In this document: one piece after another, positions 1 to 10,947 of the stretch
Position numbering within the stretch: position 1 is the first letter of the stretch
How the letters are laid out: each line of letters starts with the position of its first letter
Origin: Lolium rigidum
Taxonomy: Eukaryota; Streptophyta; Magnoliopsida; Poales; Poaceae
Direction of reading: 5' to 3'
DNA: 64,000 nucleotides
NCBI RefSeq assembly: GCF_022539505.1
Contig: NC_061511.1
Coordinates: forward strand, 37,623,144 to 37,687,143
Notes under the pieces: model-generated
What the model was told of the DNA's origin: nothing
Seen by the model: the letters and a program-made list of their open reading frames with translations, nothing else
Databases searched by the model: none
Program-made: the position numbers and the translations under genes

Positions 1-1310
1 GTGGACTCGGGGAGGAACCCCGTGTCCTGCAAATGGGTAAAGCCACCGGGGCCGCCCGGGGGATTTGATTTTGACGTGACCAAGACTGAACAAATCTTCG
101 ACCTTCTGCTCAAGGAGAAACTTGAGTTGACGATTCCCGAAGGTCTCAAGTTCCCCACGGCGCAAGAGCTAAACGGAAAGCCGTACTGCAAATTCCACAA
201 CTCGCTTTCCCATGCCACCAACGACTTGCGGGGTGTGGCGTCGGCACATCCAAGCGGCGATAGAGAAGGGGCGTTTAATTTTCAACCAGATACGCCATGA
301 AGGTAGACACCCAGCCCTTCCCCGCCGTTAACATGGTAGAAGTCATCTACCCCGAGGGCTGCCAGCCCAGGTCCCACGTTCAGCATCAACATGGTAGGAC
401 TCGGGAACCACTCGGCAAAGATGGAGATGAGGGTAGCTGCTCTCATAGCAAGGACACGAAGGAGGCCGCTCCACGCGATCGGCTCCATCATGATGGCAAG
501 CGCTACGTCACGAGAGGGGAAGTGAAGAATATAAGATATCAACGACCTCTCTCCGATCACCTCCTCAACAAATATGTGAGTCGGTATGACCAACGCCGAC
601 GGTCCAACTATGATGATGAAGGAGATCGTCCGGCTAGAGAAGCCGAAGACATCGTCGGCGGGATTGCGATGAGGAGGAGCACGAGCGCCGTGCCACGGAC
701 ACATCAAGGGAGCAAGATGACAACGCCGGACACTCGGGACTGCCCTTTCTTCGGACACTGCTGGGATTCAGGAATGAGCCGATTGCCCACAATCGGCAAC
801 TGCCCAGAATGCAACCAGAAGAAGAAGGAGGCAGCCAACGTGTCTGTGTTCAAGCGCCTAGGGCCTCTCCCGTCACAAAGCAAACGCGCTGAGTCACCTC
901 GTTGGGCAGATCTTGAGGATTCCGAAGACGAGGGATTAGAAGAAGAAGAAGACAGGTGCCACCGTCCAAGGTGGTGCCCTGACGGACTCAGCCGTTCACA
1001 AAAGCGCATGGTTCAACGTTTGCGCGGCCTGGAGGAAGCCGAAAGGTTATACCTGCATACGCTAAGAAAGGCACGGCCCGATCTGGCTGCAAAGGTTCAG
1101 CGAGCCCTGGATGAAGAGGGTCGTCCACGGAGAATGGAGTGGCGTCCCAAGCAAAAGAAAGCCGATGATGAAACATCGGCTGGCACAAACATGGTGCTTG
1201 TCTTGCCGACAGAGCTTAGTGCTCCACGATTATACGATGCACTCAAGGTGGACGACAGCAGGCGCATCAAGTCAGAGGTTGGGTTGGTTTTATCCAGCCT
1301 AACTGGGTAG
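1..1310 (+). pseudogene. gag polyprotein remnant of G1
   Basis: C-terminal part of a Tat-like gag. The first frame (1-300) carries the block DFDVTKTEQIFDLL followed by YCKFHNSLSHATND, a Cys/His-containing segment usual in these gags. The frame then breaks: near 225-235 (the G3 copy is intact there) and again near 285-297, after which 297-1310 reads on with a possible Cys cluster (CPFFGHC...CPECN, about 742-815), an acidic stretch (about 910-950) and a basic, helical segment rich in Arg/Glu (about 985-1180). The frame closes at 1308-1310 without reaching a protease. Homologous segments lie on the minus strand in G2 (41254-44030) and G3 (58552-61243). The product would be a capsid-like protein; the copy as read is broken. 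Confidence 0.85.
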
Positions 1311-2469
1311 CAAGATTAAACCAATGAGCAAACCGTGCGAGGCTGATCCTTGTGATCGGCCCCAAAAATTTATGGAGGGACATTACAAAACCTTCATCGA
1401 ACAAGCAATGTGGAGGCCGATTCCAGCAATCGGCCAAAGTTATCTTCTGCACATATTCTGTTTGCGGTCAGCAACGATCTACTGGGCAGCGGCCACGTCG
1501 GCAGATGAAAGTCAGCATGAATCTTTGCGAAGCCGACGTGCAAGTGCAGTGCCCTGACTAACCATGAAAGCCGATATCTGCGGTCATTTGGCGATTCGGC
1601 TCGAGAGAGCATATAGTCGGATGAACATATGCGAGATAAACATGTGCAGACATGCGTGCAGTGGAATATTGGGGGCCGATTCTGAAAAATCGGCCAAATA
1701 AAAAAAAACAAAAAGTTTAGCCGATGCAGATACGTGGCCATCGACTCAAGAGGTACAGCTGTTATGAGCAGAAAGGGTCAACGGAGCAGGAAGTGAGTCA
1801 CGAAGAGAGATTCTAATGGAAGAGCTCCTCAGTTGAGTGGCTTGATGACTTCGATTTTCTCTTCAAGAACCTCTGGTTTCTTTTTGCGAGTAATGTGCAG
1901 ATCAGGTTAAGGATGGGTCAGATCCACCACAGGGAAGGAGCCAATCTGACCTGCAAGGCGCGAAAAGTGGACTGAAGAAGCTCGGGGGGCAGCTCACCCT
2001 GAAGGTTCTCTGCTCTGGAGAGCCGATTTTGCTGAAATCGGCTGGTTCCGCATCATGACTTGGGAACCGATGGCGACACATTTGGTTAGTCCACTGATAT
2101 GCTCGCCTTGATAAAGGCTCGGGGGGCAACTGATGGCGCAGAAGTTTCCATTCTTACGAAGCCGATTGGGATTTCATCGGGCTGAAAACCCAGTGGTATC
2201 GACTTCAGGAGCAAGTCGTGTCCGCCAGAGCTCAAAGGGATGGGGCATTGAGATACCGGTGCGTTGTCATCGGCTCGTTGGGCATTGGCTAAGTGACGAT
2301 CGGCGGGGTCAGCAGAAGAGGGAATCGGCTCAATTAAACTCCGAAGAAATCGGCAAAATCAAATTGGGGAAAAGTTCTTCATTGATAAACCAGATTTCTT
2401 ACATAGAAGAGCTGATTGCTCTCAAAAGGAGTACTACGGGGATACATTGCCCCGTCTACGTTGCTGATC
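1311..2469. other. Non-coding middle of G1, dense in GCCGAT/ATCGGC words
   Basis: No supported sense coding region. By eye the hexamer GCCGAT or its complement ATCGGC occurs about 14 times here (for example near 1356, 1414, 1427, 1569, 1676, 1689, 2021, 2035, 2161, 2267, 2299 and 2349), often as close inverted pairs. The equivalent parts of G2 (40018-41253) and G3 (57162-58551) share the feature. Confidence 0.7.
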
Positions 2470-3010
2470 CTATTCTAGAGGTCCTATTCTACGGGCCGTC
2501 ATTGCCCTCGTCGTCACCGTCGTCGGCGGCTGTCGGCGCTGCTCCCGGCGGGCTCGTCGTCGGCTGCTGTAGCGGCCGCCGGCAGGACCTTCGTTGTCCT
2601 CGTCCTCCACGTTGTCGTCGTCGTCGTCGCTATCATAATCACTGAGATTCCCTGGCCAGGGGCAATGACGCTTGGCCGGCGGCTCGTCGGAGGGGCTGTC
2701 GTCGTCGTCCTCCTCCTCCTCTTCCTCCTCCTTCACCTCGGAGGAGGTAGAGTCATCCCAGGAGAAGCGATCGTCATCGCTCTCCTCCTCCGATTCCCCG
2801 TTGGCGAGGAAGCGGAGGTTGCTCTCCCCGTCCGTCGAGGGCCTGGTCGTCCTCGGACCAGATGGAGAAGTCATGGTCTGACTCCTCCCCGGCCTCAATG
2901 GCGCGGCGGATGTTGGCCGCATGGACCTCTTGTGGGCTCGGTGCTGGCATCGGCTCGGGAGAAGAGGACTCGAAGGAAAGTCCCGACGGGGCAGAGGAAG
3001 AAGAAGACAT
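2470..3010 (-). pseudogene. Antisense acidic Ser-rich accessory ORF of G1 (frameshifted)
   Basis: On the strand opposite to gag, starting at an ATG at 3010 (MSSSSSAPSG...). It encodes a Ser-rich start, then acidic segments (EEEEEEEDDDDS), the motif SDEPPAKR, and a basic Arg-rich tail ending near 2470. One frame break falls at about 2835-2838, exactly where the plus strand reads CGAG; the LTDGE-type motif seen in the G3 copy (56610-57161) would span this point. A TATA-like box lies about 65-75 bases upstream (3075-3084). The function is unknown. The mix of acidic runs and short basic patches suggests a nuclear protein. Position, orientation and own promoter resemble the antisense 'gene23' reported for the maize Tat-lineage element Grande (family knowledge; homology not tested). 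Confidence 0.7.
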
Positions 3011-3074
3011 GGTGGCAGGAGGGCTTTTGGAGTGCTAGTGCGATGGAGATGCAGAGGAGAACTGTTCATGGCGG

Positions 3075-3084
3075 TTAAATAAAA
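3075..3084 (-). promoter_or_regulatory. TATA-like box of the antisense ORF in G1
   Basis: On the minus strand the sequence reads TTTTATTTAA, 65-75 bases before the ATG at 3010. TTATTTA-type boxes stand at nearly the same distance before the ORF in G2 (39504-39510) and G3 (56521-56528). Confidence 0.5.
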
Positions 3085-3498
3085 GGGGATATAGTGGAAA
3101 TTCAATGCCACAGCAGTTTCCGAGGAAGTGGTGCCTAAAGAGAAAAAACTGCCAGATCACGCGGAGAAGTTGAGAAGGCAGGACATCATGATGAAGGATA
3201 CTGCAACGGTTCTGCCACGACATGACCCGACGAAGGAAAACAGAGTGATTTTGGAATTACCAATTCCAAAACCAGGGGGGCATGTGTTATCACCAGAATT
3301 TGACCGAGTCAGAGGTGGGCCACGATTGGGATAGACTTGAAGATATACATGAAAGGAAGAACAAGAATTGGCCTTATACACGAAGTGGGGCTGAATGGCC
3401 CATGTATCTGTAATATAGTAGATCGCATCTTAGATTAAACGTTAGAGTTTTACTCGTGCACGGTTAGGTGCACGTCCGAATTAGAAAGTCCCCTGGAC

Positions 3499-3506
3499 TA
3501 TAAATA
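3499..3506 (+). promoter_or_regulatory. TATA box of the family G LTR promoter
   Basis: TATAAATA in a GC-richer setting, kept in the other family G LTRs (their complement reads ATATTTATAG). It would place the transcript start near 3530, making about 3530-4459 the transcribed leader part of the LTR. Confidence 0.7.
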
Positions 3507-3606
3507 TGTATCTAGGGTTTATGGAATAAACAACAACTCACGTTCAACCCAAAACAAACCAATCTCGGCGCATCGCCAACTCCTTCGTCTCGAGGGTTTC
3601 AATCAG

Positions 3607-4255
3607 GTAAGCGACATGCTGCCTAGATCGCATCTTGCGATCTAGGCAGCACAAGCTCCACGTTGTTCATGCGTTGCGCGTACTGAAGCGTCTTTGATGG
3701 CGCGCAACGTAGTTATCATAGATGTGTTAGGGTTAGCATAGTTCTTCGTATAACATGCTTACGTAGTGCAACCCTTGCATGTCTAGCCGCCCTCACGCCT
3801 ATCTCAGGTGTGGGGGCGGCGCCCTGCTTGTTCATAATTTAGTAGATCTGATCCGTTACGATTGTTCCTTGTTCTACAAGGATTAGTTTAATATCTGCAA
3901 TAGTTAGGCCTTACAAAGGGGGGGAGGATCCAGCGGCACGTAGGGTGGCGTTCGCAAGTCCTAAACAGGATGTTCCGAGGATCAACATTCATGTTGGTTT
4001 TTAGGCCTTGTTTAGGATCGGCTTACGTTCACCGTGCGTGGCCGCGAGGCCCAACCTGGAGTAGGATGATCCGATTATGCGGTGAAAACCCTAAATCGTC
4101 GTAGATCTCATTAGCTTTATCTTGATCAAGCAGGATCACCAAGTATTCGTGCACCCGTACGAATCATGGGTGAATCGGCTCTTTGAGCCGATTCACGGAG
4201 ATAACCTGAGAGCCGATCGAGGCTCGTATTTAATGTTTACGTGTATGCCATGCAG
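3607..4255 (+). other. Candidate leader intron inside the family G LTR
   Basis: A good donor (AATCAG|GTAAGCG, 3601-3613) lies about 80 bases after the expected transcript start. A good acceptor (TGCCATGCAG|GAAAC) ends at 4255. G3's left LTR keeps both on the minus strand (GTAAGC near 55999; GCAG ending at 55352), giving almost the same length (648 against 649). Both G2 LTRs have lost the acceptor AG and the donor consensus. Sequence evidence only; splicing is not shown. Confidence 0.4.
3617..3820 (+). other. Three successive hairpins in the family G LTR leader
   Basis: Hairpin 1 (3617-3651) has a perfect 16-bp stem with a 3-base loop. Hairpin 2 has arms CGTTGCGCG (3672-3680) and CGCGCAACG (3701-3709). 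Hairpin 3 (3786-3820) has outer arms GCCGCCC/GGGCGGC. The same three occur in the G2 and G3 LTRs. In hairpin 2 the seventh base pair is G-C in G1, C-G in G2 and T-A in G3, and in hairpin 3 ACGCCT/AGGCGT in G2 becomes ACACCT/AGGTGT in G3. Compensatory changes point to a selected RNA fold; a role in packaging or dimerisation is only a guess. Confidence 0.65.
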
Positions 4256-4459
4256 GAAACTAAGCGAGGCATCCCCATCACCTTCCCGACCAGGTATAGG
4301 TCAGGTGGCACGCCCTTGCACTTCGCATCGCCGCGTGTGACCAGAAGAGCATTGCGGGCCGTCGCTCGGAGGGGTCTCAGCCAGCCGCAGCTCTAGGCTC
4401 TTCCCGGCTCTACTAGTGTTGACAGGCCGCTGCCCGCCGGTGGGTTTTGGCAGTCAACA

Positions 4460-7400
4460 ACTGCACAGGGCTTGGGCCGGACATTCACCTCATTTCACGT
4501 CATTTCACATCACTTCACCAGTACGGAGGCAGCCTCAAGCATAACCCCTATGACGCTTGTTCAGAGGGAACCCATACTAAAATACATAAGTTTCCGGCTA
4601 AGCCTTACCCAGATTCAGGTATTGTGGGGGTACTTGTAAAATTGGAATGGTATCGCATCCGAACCCAACCATCAGTGTTTTAGTAAAATTCACCAAGTCA
4701 TTCACCAGTCATATTCACCTTCAAAATCTCTCAATAGAATGACTCATCATTCCAAGGTTTTCAAAGTCATTTCAATTCACAAGTTCCCAACTAGAGTAGT
4801 CACTTTTAATATTGAGCACTAGCCACTAGTTATGAGGGGTGCTAAGTATCTTGGAGCTTGCTAGGCTAAGTGTGATTCTCTTGTACTACTCTATAATTCA
4901 ACCAAGTGAATCATAAATCAAAAAGTAACTTTGATAAATAAAATCAAATAAAGCTTGATAAGTAAAAACTGGGGATAGGTTCATAAAGTAAAATGGAATG
5001 GTGCCTTGCTCTTGTAGAGCTTTGCACAAGGGAACCTTGCAAGAGTGTTAGCTTGCATTGGTAATAGCTTGCCTTGATTGGTGAGGTGATCAAAGTTTTC
5101 TTGCTCTTCCTCTTGGTAGAAGACCTCTTCCTCTTGATAGTCTCCGGTACTAGCGTCTATAAACGAATACGAGGATACAATCACCAAACAACACTTAAGT
5201 AGTCTTAATTAGCCTTATTGGCTCACACAATTGATCTAGTATTACTACTTAACATTTATTCTCAAATTATGCTAGGGTTTCTTTATTTAACATTAGGAAA
5301 ATAATTTCCTCTCATTGAAATTTGGAAGTAGGGTTTATCTTTGGTTTGGAGAAATAATTTCCTCTCATTGAATTCTTCTTAACAATTAAATTTTCCCTTA
5401 TGAATAATATATGACCTAGGTTGACCAAAGTCAACCTCTTCATACTTATCATTTGAGAAAATGATTTAAATGAGGTTCCATACCTCATGCAATTTAATAC
5501 TAACATGATAGTGATTTAATGCCACCAAATAACTCAATATGAGAGTATATAGACCATGGTCACTATCTCATGTTGAATTACTTGAGAACAAGATTTAAAT
5601 GAGAGGAGTACCTCTCATATGATTTAACACATAGTTGTAACTAATTTAATAAAAACTATTATTGAGGTGATTCAATATTCTCAAATAACCAGGGATGATT
5701 CCATGTTGACCAAGGTCAACACTTCACACTTAGTATTTGAGAAAAATGATTTAAATGAGATTCATCATCTCATGTGATTTAAATAACTATGGCAAAAGTA
5801 AATACTATTTAGATTTAAAAAAAACTACAAGTGGGCAAGTATGAACCTAAGCATTTAAAGGTCAACACATTACTTCATATCACTTGTGAGAATGCTTTAA
5901 ATGAGGTGCTACACCTCATTGGTTTAAATTCCTAAAATTTGAAATAGTTTAAATGGGCTAGTATTGACTACATAGCCAATATTTTGATTCTAGCCCATGA
6001 TCATGTACAGAACATATATCATATTATTACATACTAAATTAGGGTTTGTTAAATGGGAATTATTGCAATTGGAATCAATTCAAAATTCAAATTGGTTGTT
6101 TTTTAAGATTTATTTGAATAATGAAAAGTCTCTGTTTTGTTATTTTTTCTATTCAAAATCTACACAACATATGAGGTTAAATCCAGTGGGGTTGGCTAGA
6201 TATATTCATAAGCTTTCTGGGAAATTTTGAATTACTCAAATTGGATTTGTGGATTTTGAACTATTCAAGTTATAGCATAGACCAGATTGAAATAAAAGAT
6301 GAAATGGATTAAAACAAGATTCAAAGTGTTGGGCTGCGCGGGAAAACTAATGGGCCGCAAGGTTTGAATGGGGAAAACAGGCCCAGTAACGGTTCGGTGC
6401 TTGGTGGGCTGTCAGGGGTGGGGCCTACATGTCAGCGACTGTTTAACTTACCGAAACGGTACGCGCTGACGACCGTCGGATCAGAACGAGATCGGACGAC
6501 CGGGGTTCGTCTTCTTCTCCGGCGAGAGGAGGGCGTGCTAGCGATGGAGGGAGGGGGTCGGGGAGCGTCCTGGGCCGCCGGCGGTCGAGGGAGAGGTGCG
6601 AGGCGTCGTTGGCAAGGACGAAGAGGCTCCTGGTACAGCGGCGAGGCTCGGGGCGGCGCGGATCGATGGCGATGGTCTGCGGACTCCGGCGGCGATGAGC
6701 GTCAAATTGCGGCGGGCTAGTGGCTAATCGAGGAGGGAGATGGTCGAGGAGCTCAAGGAGGAGGAGGGGAGAAACTTTGCTTGTGGAGAATTCATCAAGG
6801 GGTCGCTCCTATTTATAGCTGGCTTGGGTGCGGTGGGTGTCCGTGGAGGTCGTCCATGGCGCGGCCGTCTGGAGCGGTGAAGGGGCAAGGTAGGGGTCGC
6901 GCGAGGTAGGCGATGACTAGGCGAGGCTAGTGAGCGTGAAGGGACGGAAAAAGGGGGTCTGAGGCGGGCTGGCGACGATCGAGTGCTGGCAGTACGGGGG
7001 CGGCAGAGCTCGGATCATTGCGACGGTGACGAGGCGTCCGCGAGCTAGTGAGCATGTCCAGTAGGTAGCTGGTGGTGTGGTGATGGCGCGTGCAAGAGGG
7101 CAAGGCGAGGGGAGGACGAGGGCGACCGGACACGGTGGCGTCCTGGCACGTCCAGGGTTGGGTTGGGGCGCGGTCACCGCGTGCCTGGCACGTCCTGGGC
7201 GTGTCTGGGCACGCTTCGTTCCACCAATGCTGTGGCTTGGAGGGCTAGGGCAGGGTACAGGCGTCGTCCTTGTGTGCTAGGGGAGCTCTGTGACATGGTG
7301 AAAGTGAGAGGGGAAAGCCAGAGAGAGGAGTGGCATGCATGGCCGGCATGGTGCACGGCATTGCCTAGTTTAGGTTTTCTCCACACTTTAATCGATGGTG

Positions 7401-8906
7401 CAAGGACATGGCTTGATGCAGGGGTTGCGAGAGGGTGGTGATCATCACGAGTTGAAAGGGGTTTAGGCCAAAATCCTCCGGATAATAGCATGTAACATGA
7501 AACAAAGATGTCTGCCTGCCATGTGTTCGATAAAATGGCCGCATGAACATTTTGGTCAAATTTTGGATTTCTTTTGGTGGAGCCCAATGATATAATTAAA
7601 GAGAAAGAATGGTGGTGGTGGTGGTCAATTTGGTGAAGATTTGTGAGATTTCAAATTTGGGGTTATCTTCTCATTAATTCAAAGTCTCCACTTGGCAATC
7701 TTATTCTGGTCAACCTGGTCAACTTCAGCAGAGATGGTCAACATGAAAGTTGTTGACCTTGACTTGGTCTTGGATGAAATAGTCATAGTTGACCAAGTTT
7801 AGTTTAGGAAGATTCAAATGCAGGGGGGTAAAGTAGTGAAGATTTTATAAATGGGTCATATGACCATTATCATATGTATGTAAAATTTGAATTTTCCCTT
7901 GATTTGAATCTGGTTTCTTTTATGCATTTGTGTTTGTTTTTGTTATATAAGAGTTTTAGAATCCATAGGGCAAGCAATGGTGGCCTCATATGAAGATTTG
8001 TAAAATTGCCCTTAGTGTATGTGAGAGAAATGGGGATTTTCTCACCATTTGATTTCTCTCCAATTGAATTGACTTTTCTTGATTCAAATGTGGTTCTTAT
8101 TAGTTTAGAAACATTTTAAGACCATTGAAACCAATTCAAATGGTCTTGTTCAAAGATTTGCAAAAATGGCCATAACACATAAGAGGTGATGTGTCACTTT
8201 TCACTATTCTTGTAAATAGTTGATCTTGCTTTACTTGGACATGGGTTAGGGTCAATTTAGTGTTATAATAGGTTGAGAGATGGTTTCCCAACATTTGGTC
8301 AAGGTTTAAAGTCATAGAACAAGAATTGGGTATTATGGCTATGTGTCACATATGCCTCTATGCATATGTTGCATTTGAGTTTTAATTTGACTTGGCTTGA
8401 CCCAATTGGTGTTGTTGAGTGTTGAAAAGGTATATAGGAGTGATCCAACCATTCACAACATGTATTAGGGTCAAGATTCTTAAATTTACATATTTGCTAT
8501 TTTACTCTCATATGCCTCTATGGCATTTTTAGTTTCTTTTTATTTTCTTTTGTTTCACTTTGGATTTGGTTTGAGAAGTACTAGGTAAGGTGTATGAAGG
8601 TTTTCCAAACCTCTAATCAAAGTAGAAAAGATTAGGGTAAGGTTTTATAAATATAGCCATAGGCACATATGCCTTTTTCTTATTTATTTTCCTTTTATTT
8701 TATTTTAACTAGGATGGTGAAAAGAGAGGTGAGGTTTAGGGTTTAAGATTATTTCAAACTACTATAACAAGCAATCATGGCAATAGCACAAGAATTATGC
8801 AAGATCACTATGTATCATACTCAATTTAAGAAAAGTTTTTGTTGGTTCCAAAATTTGGAACTAGGGAAATTTATTTGTTTTATTTTGAAATTCTTGGGAT
8901 GTTACA
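4460..8906 (-). repeat. 3' LTR of T1, truncated by the G1 insertion
   Basis: Nearly identical to 12030-16463. The element-sense start is TGTAACATCCCAAG (complement at 8893-8906). About 860 bases of the LTR end lie beyond G1, outside the window. It has a TATA box complement at 6810-6817 and a conserved acidic ORF at 4981-5187. Confidence 0.92.
4981..5187 (-). other. Conserved acidic open frame inside the T1 3' LTR
   Basis: A frame encoding about 68 residues with DASTGDYQEEEVFYQEEE followed by FDHLTNQGK. It has no in-frame ATG; the first codon that could serve is TTG. The equivalent block in the diverged T2 LTR (36607-36762) keeps the amino-acid pattern with in-frame 3-base indels and mainly third-position changes. 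A splice-acceptor-like TTTATAG stands directly before the conserved part, so it may be an exon rather than a free ORF. Confidence 0.4.
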
Positions 8907-8924
8907 AACCCTTCCCCCTTAAAC
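8907..8924 (-). other. Polypurine tract of T1
   Basis: In the element's sense it reads GTTTAAGGGGGAAGGGTT, directly before the LTR start TGTAACATCCC. This is the expected plus-strand primer site and fixes the 3' LTR boundary. Confidence 0.8.
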
Positions 8925-9038
8925 AAATCTCGTCCCGAGATTTTAAGAAAAGTTAGGTTCCTAAGAGAGATTGAGCATTTTATTAACAGGAAGACATACT
9001 TGGCATGTTCCGGGGTGCTTCCCGAGCTTCGGTGGCGA

Positions 9039-10195
9039 TCATGTGGTAGAGACGGCTGTTGTTGTTGTTCCGGTTCCTTCTACTGCGAAGCGACGCTGTT
9101 GCTGAGCAGGTGCAGCGGTATTGGCGGCAATCCTGGCAAGCTTTTTGGGGCACTCATTGGAGAAGTGACCCACAACTCCACATTCGTAGCAGTTGACGGT
9201 GGACTTGTCTTTGGGGTTTACGGGGGTAGCATTGCTTCCAGTCCTTGGGGCAGTATTGGTGTTGTTGTTGTTTCCATTGTTGTTGCTGTTGTTGTTGCTG
9301 TTGTTGGGGTGGTTGTTGTTGTTGTGGCTGTTGTTGTTGTTGCCTCCGGGCTTCGGGGGTCCTCCGTTGTTGTTGGTGTAGTTGGGGCGATAATTCTGGG
9401 CAGGGGGCTTGTTGTATCTTGGGGTAAATCCTCCAGAGGAGTTGTTGCGGTACTTCTGGGTATGGTGGGGTCCATTCTGGTTCATCATTCTGCGCTTGCG
9501 GTTCTCGCTGGCCTGATGCAGCTTTCCTTCCATCTGTATGGCTGAGTCCACGAGGGCTTCTAAGTCAGCGAACGGAATGTTCACCAACACAGTTTGCATC
9601 TCGTCATGCAGTCCGTTCAGAAATCTCTCCTTCCTTTTTTCATTGGTGTCGGTCTCATCCGGGGCGTACCTTGACAGAGTGAGAAACCTGTCGCGGTATT
9701 CTACCACGGACATTCTTCCTTGTTTGAGTTCACGGAACTCGTCTCTCATCTTCTTGATCAGTCCTTGGGGCACCTGGTATTTGCTAAACTTCAGCTTGAA
9801 GTCTTCCCATGTCATCATCTGTCCCGCATTCATTGCACGGGCACTTGTCCACCGAGGCTGCGGCGAGGTCCCGACGAGTAGTGGGTGGCAAACAGTACTT
9901 TTTCTGCGGCTTCAACTCCCGCAACTTCGAGGTTGTTTTCCATGGTTTGGAGCCAGTCATCAGCATCGAGGGGCTCTTCAGTCTTGTTGAATACCGGAGG
10001 GTTGGTGTGCTGAAAGTTCTTCAGCTTCGATCCAGGGTGATCGTGGTTTCCGTGGCCTTGATTATTCTGAACTATCTGTTGCAGTGCGGTAATGTTGGCT
10101 TGGCGTTCAGCCCTCTCGACTTCTCGGTCTGCCATCATTGTCTGCAGCAGTTGCATCATGGCATCCTGGGTGGCGTTGCGGGTTGGTGGGGCCAT
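9039..10195 (-). pseudogene. gag of T1 (Tekay-like), frame broken near 9853-9878
   Basis: Starts at the ATG at 10195 (MAPPTRNATQDAMM...). Domains in order: a Gln/Glu-rich N-terminus, the retrotransposon gag core ([20 protein letters not shown], then [20 protein letters not shown]), a long Asn-rich linker coded by (AAC)n-like repeats (about 9250-9400), and a zinc knuckle CYECGVVGHFSNEC (about 9160-9200). The reading frame is split: 9830-10195 reads the start, 9039-9833 the rest. The break holds three CGAG words spaced 11 bases apart (9853, 9864, 9875) exactly where the T2 copy (53090 on) reads through, so this may be a sequence artefact rather than decay. No protease follows; the frame runs out near the internal deletion joint at about 9039-9010. 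Confidence 0.85.
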
Positions 10196-10470
10196 CTAAA
10201 CATTGATGTAGATGATAAGATAAGAGGGAAATTTCTACGGTTTGTTTGAATTAAAGTTCACAAGTTCAAAACTTGAAAATTGAGTAGTGTTGAGGGGGTA
10301 AAAACCAACAACACTTTCTCATTCATACCAAACATCACACATTACAAATCTAACACACCGTTGGTTTGAAGAACCATTCATTCGCTCTACGATACAAGGG
10401 GGATCCTGATACAACTCACACCTACTTAAGTGCTGGGGTGATACTACTCTTCCGGGTGGATTCTTCTTCT

Positions 10471-10947
10471 TCACGGGTGAGGTGATTGGCGAGAGGCGAG
10501 GGCGTTGTCCAAATCTCTGCGGGTTTTATACTGCCTGAAGTCCTGCGGTGCTTCATAGGGGTTCATCTTGGGTTGTGGTGGGGGCATGGTCATCGGTCTT
10601 CCCATGGAGTCATGTCTTGGGTAGTAGATGAAGCGAGTGTTCTTGATCTTGTCCTCATTTTGCCCACACAGACGAGAAATTGCTTCTTGCATAGCTCTGA
10701 CTAGTCCTTCCTTCCAAGTGTTTCCCGTTACAGAAAACCAGATGGTTTCCCATACCGGGGCATCAAGCTTCCTTCGTAGATCAGTAGAAACGTCCCACAG
10801 GGGTGGTTCTCCGGAGTGGTTGTTGAGGGGTATTCCGAAGAACTCGGGATACGGGTGTCCTAGATAGTCCACTAGTTGCTTCAACTCCTTTTCGAACTGC
10901 AGTTCTCCTCCGTGACCAAGCTGATAGCACTCCCAATTGTACTCCAT
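10471..10947 (-). CDS. ORF upstream of gag in T1 (unknown function)
   Basis: 158 codons from an ATG at 10947, lying between PBS and gag. It shares a clear domain with the T2 ORF at 45466: YQLG..G.L.FEK.L..L...LG.P.P.F.G, then W......LR.K...P, and EGLVRAMQEAISRLCGQN matching DGLARALQEALARLCGQN. T1 then diverges into a Pro/Met-rich stretch and stops early. The T2 version continues to a coiled-coil and acidic C-terminus (52454-52858). I do not recognise the family. Preservation in two diverged copies suggests a real element-encoded accessory protein. Confidence 0.6.
   Translation of the reverse strand: MEYNWECYQLGHGGELQFEKELKQLVDYLGHPYPEFFGIPLNNHSGEPPLWDVSTDLRRKLDAPVWETIWFSVTGNTWKEGLVRAMQEAISRLCGQNEDKIKNTRFIYYPRHDSMGRPMTMPPPQPKMNPYEAPQDFRQYKTRRDLDNALASRQSPHP

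Larger units (their letters stand above)
1..4459 (+). mobile_element. Family G copy G1: gag-only gypsy LTR retrotransposon (Tat-like), 5' end outside window
   Basis: The 3' part of an LTR retrotransposon in plus orientation: gag remnant (1-1310), a non-coding middle, an acidic ORF on the opposite strand (2470-3010), a polypurine tract (AACCAGGGGGGCATG, ending at 3284) and the 3' LTR (3285-4459). No protease, reverse transcriptase or integrase is present, so it would have to use another element's pol. The right edge joins family T LTR sequence at 4460, where the unbroken second copy of that LTR continues at 12030, so G1 inserted into the T1 LTR. The expected right target-site copy is actgc (4460-4464); the left copy is outside the window. 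Assignment to the Tat lineage rests on the gag type (GFDFDVTKTEQIFDLLLKEK) and the antisense ORF, and is an inference. Confidence 0.9.
3285..4459 (+). repeat. 3' LTR of G1 (1175 bp)
   Basis: Begins TGTTATCACCAGA and ends GGCAGTCAACA, matching the termini of the four other family G LTRs in the window (38130-39304, 44092-45262, 55154-56321, 61305-62472, all reversed). It is preceded by a polypurine tract. It contains a TATA box at 3499-3506 and a leader with three hairpins (3617-3820). Confidence 0.93.

Noticed and set aside
2665..3078. Plus-strand frame with poly-Val/Leu, looking like a membrane protein
   Set aside because: It is the complement of the acidic GAG/GAC runs of the antisense ORF (3010-2470). 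Hydrophobic runs result from the reverse of Asp/Glu codons.
9193..9427. Plus-strand frames with poly-Leu or poly-Cys
   Set aside because: They are shadows of the Asn-rich (AAC)n linker of the T1 gag on the minus strand.
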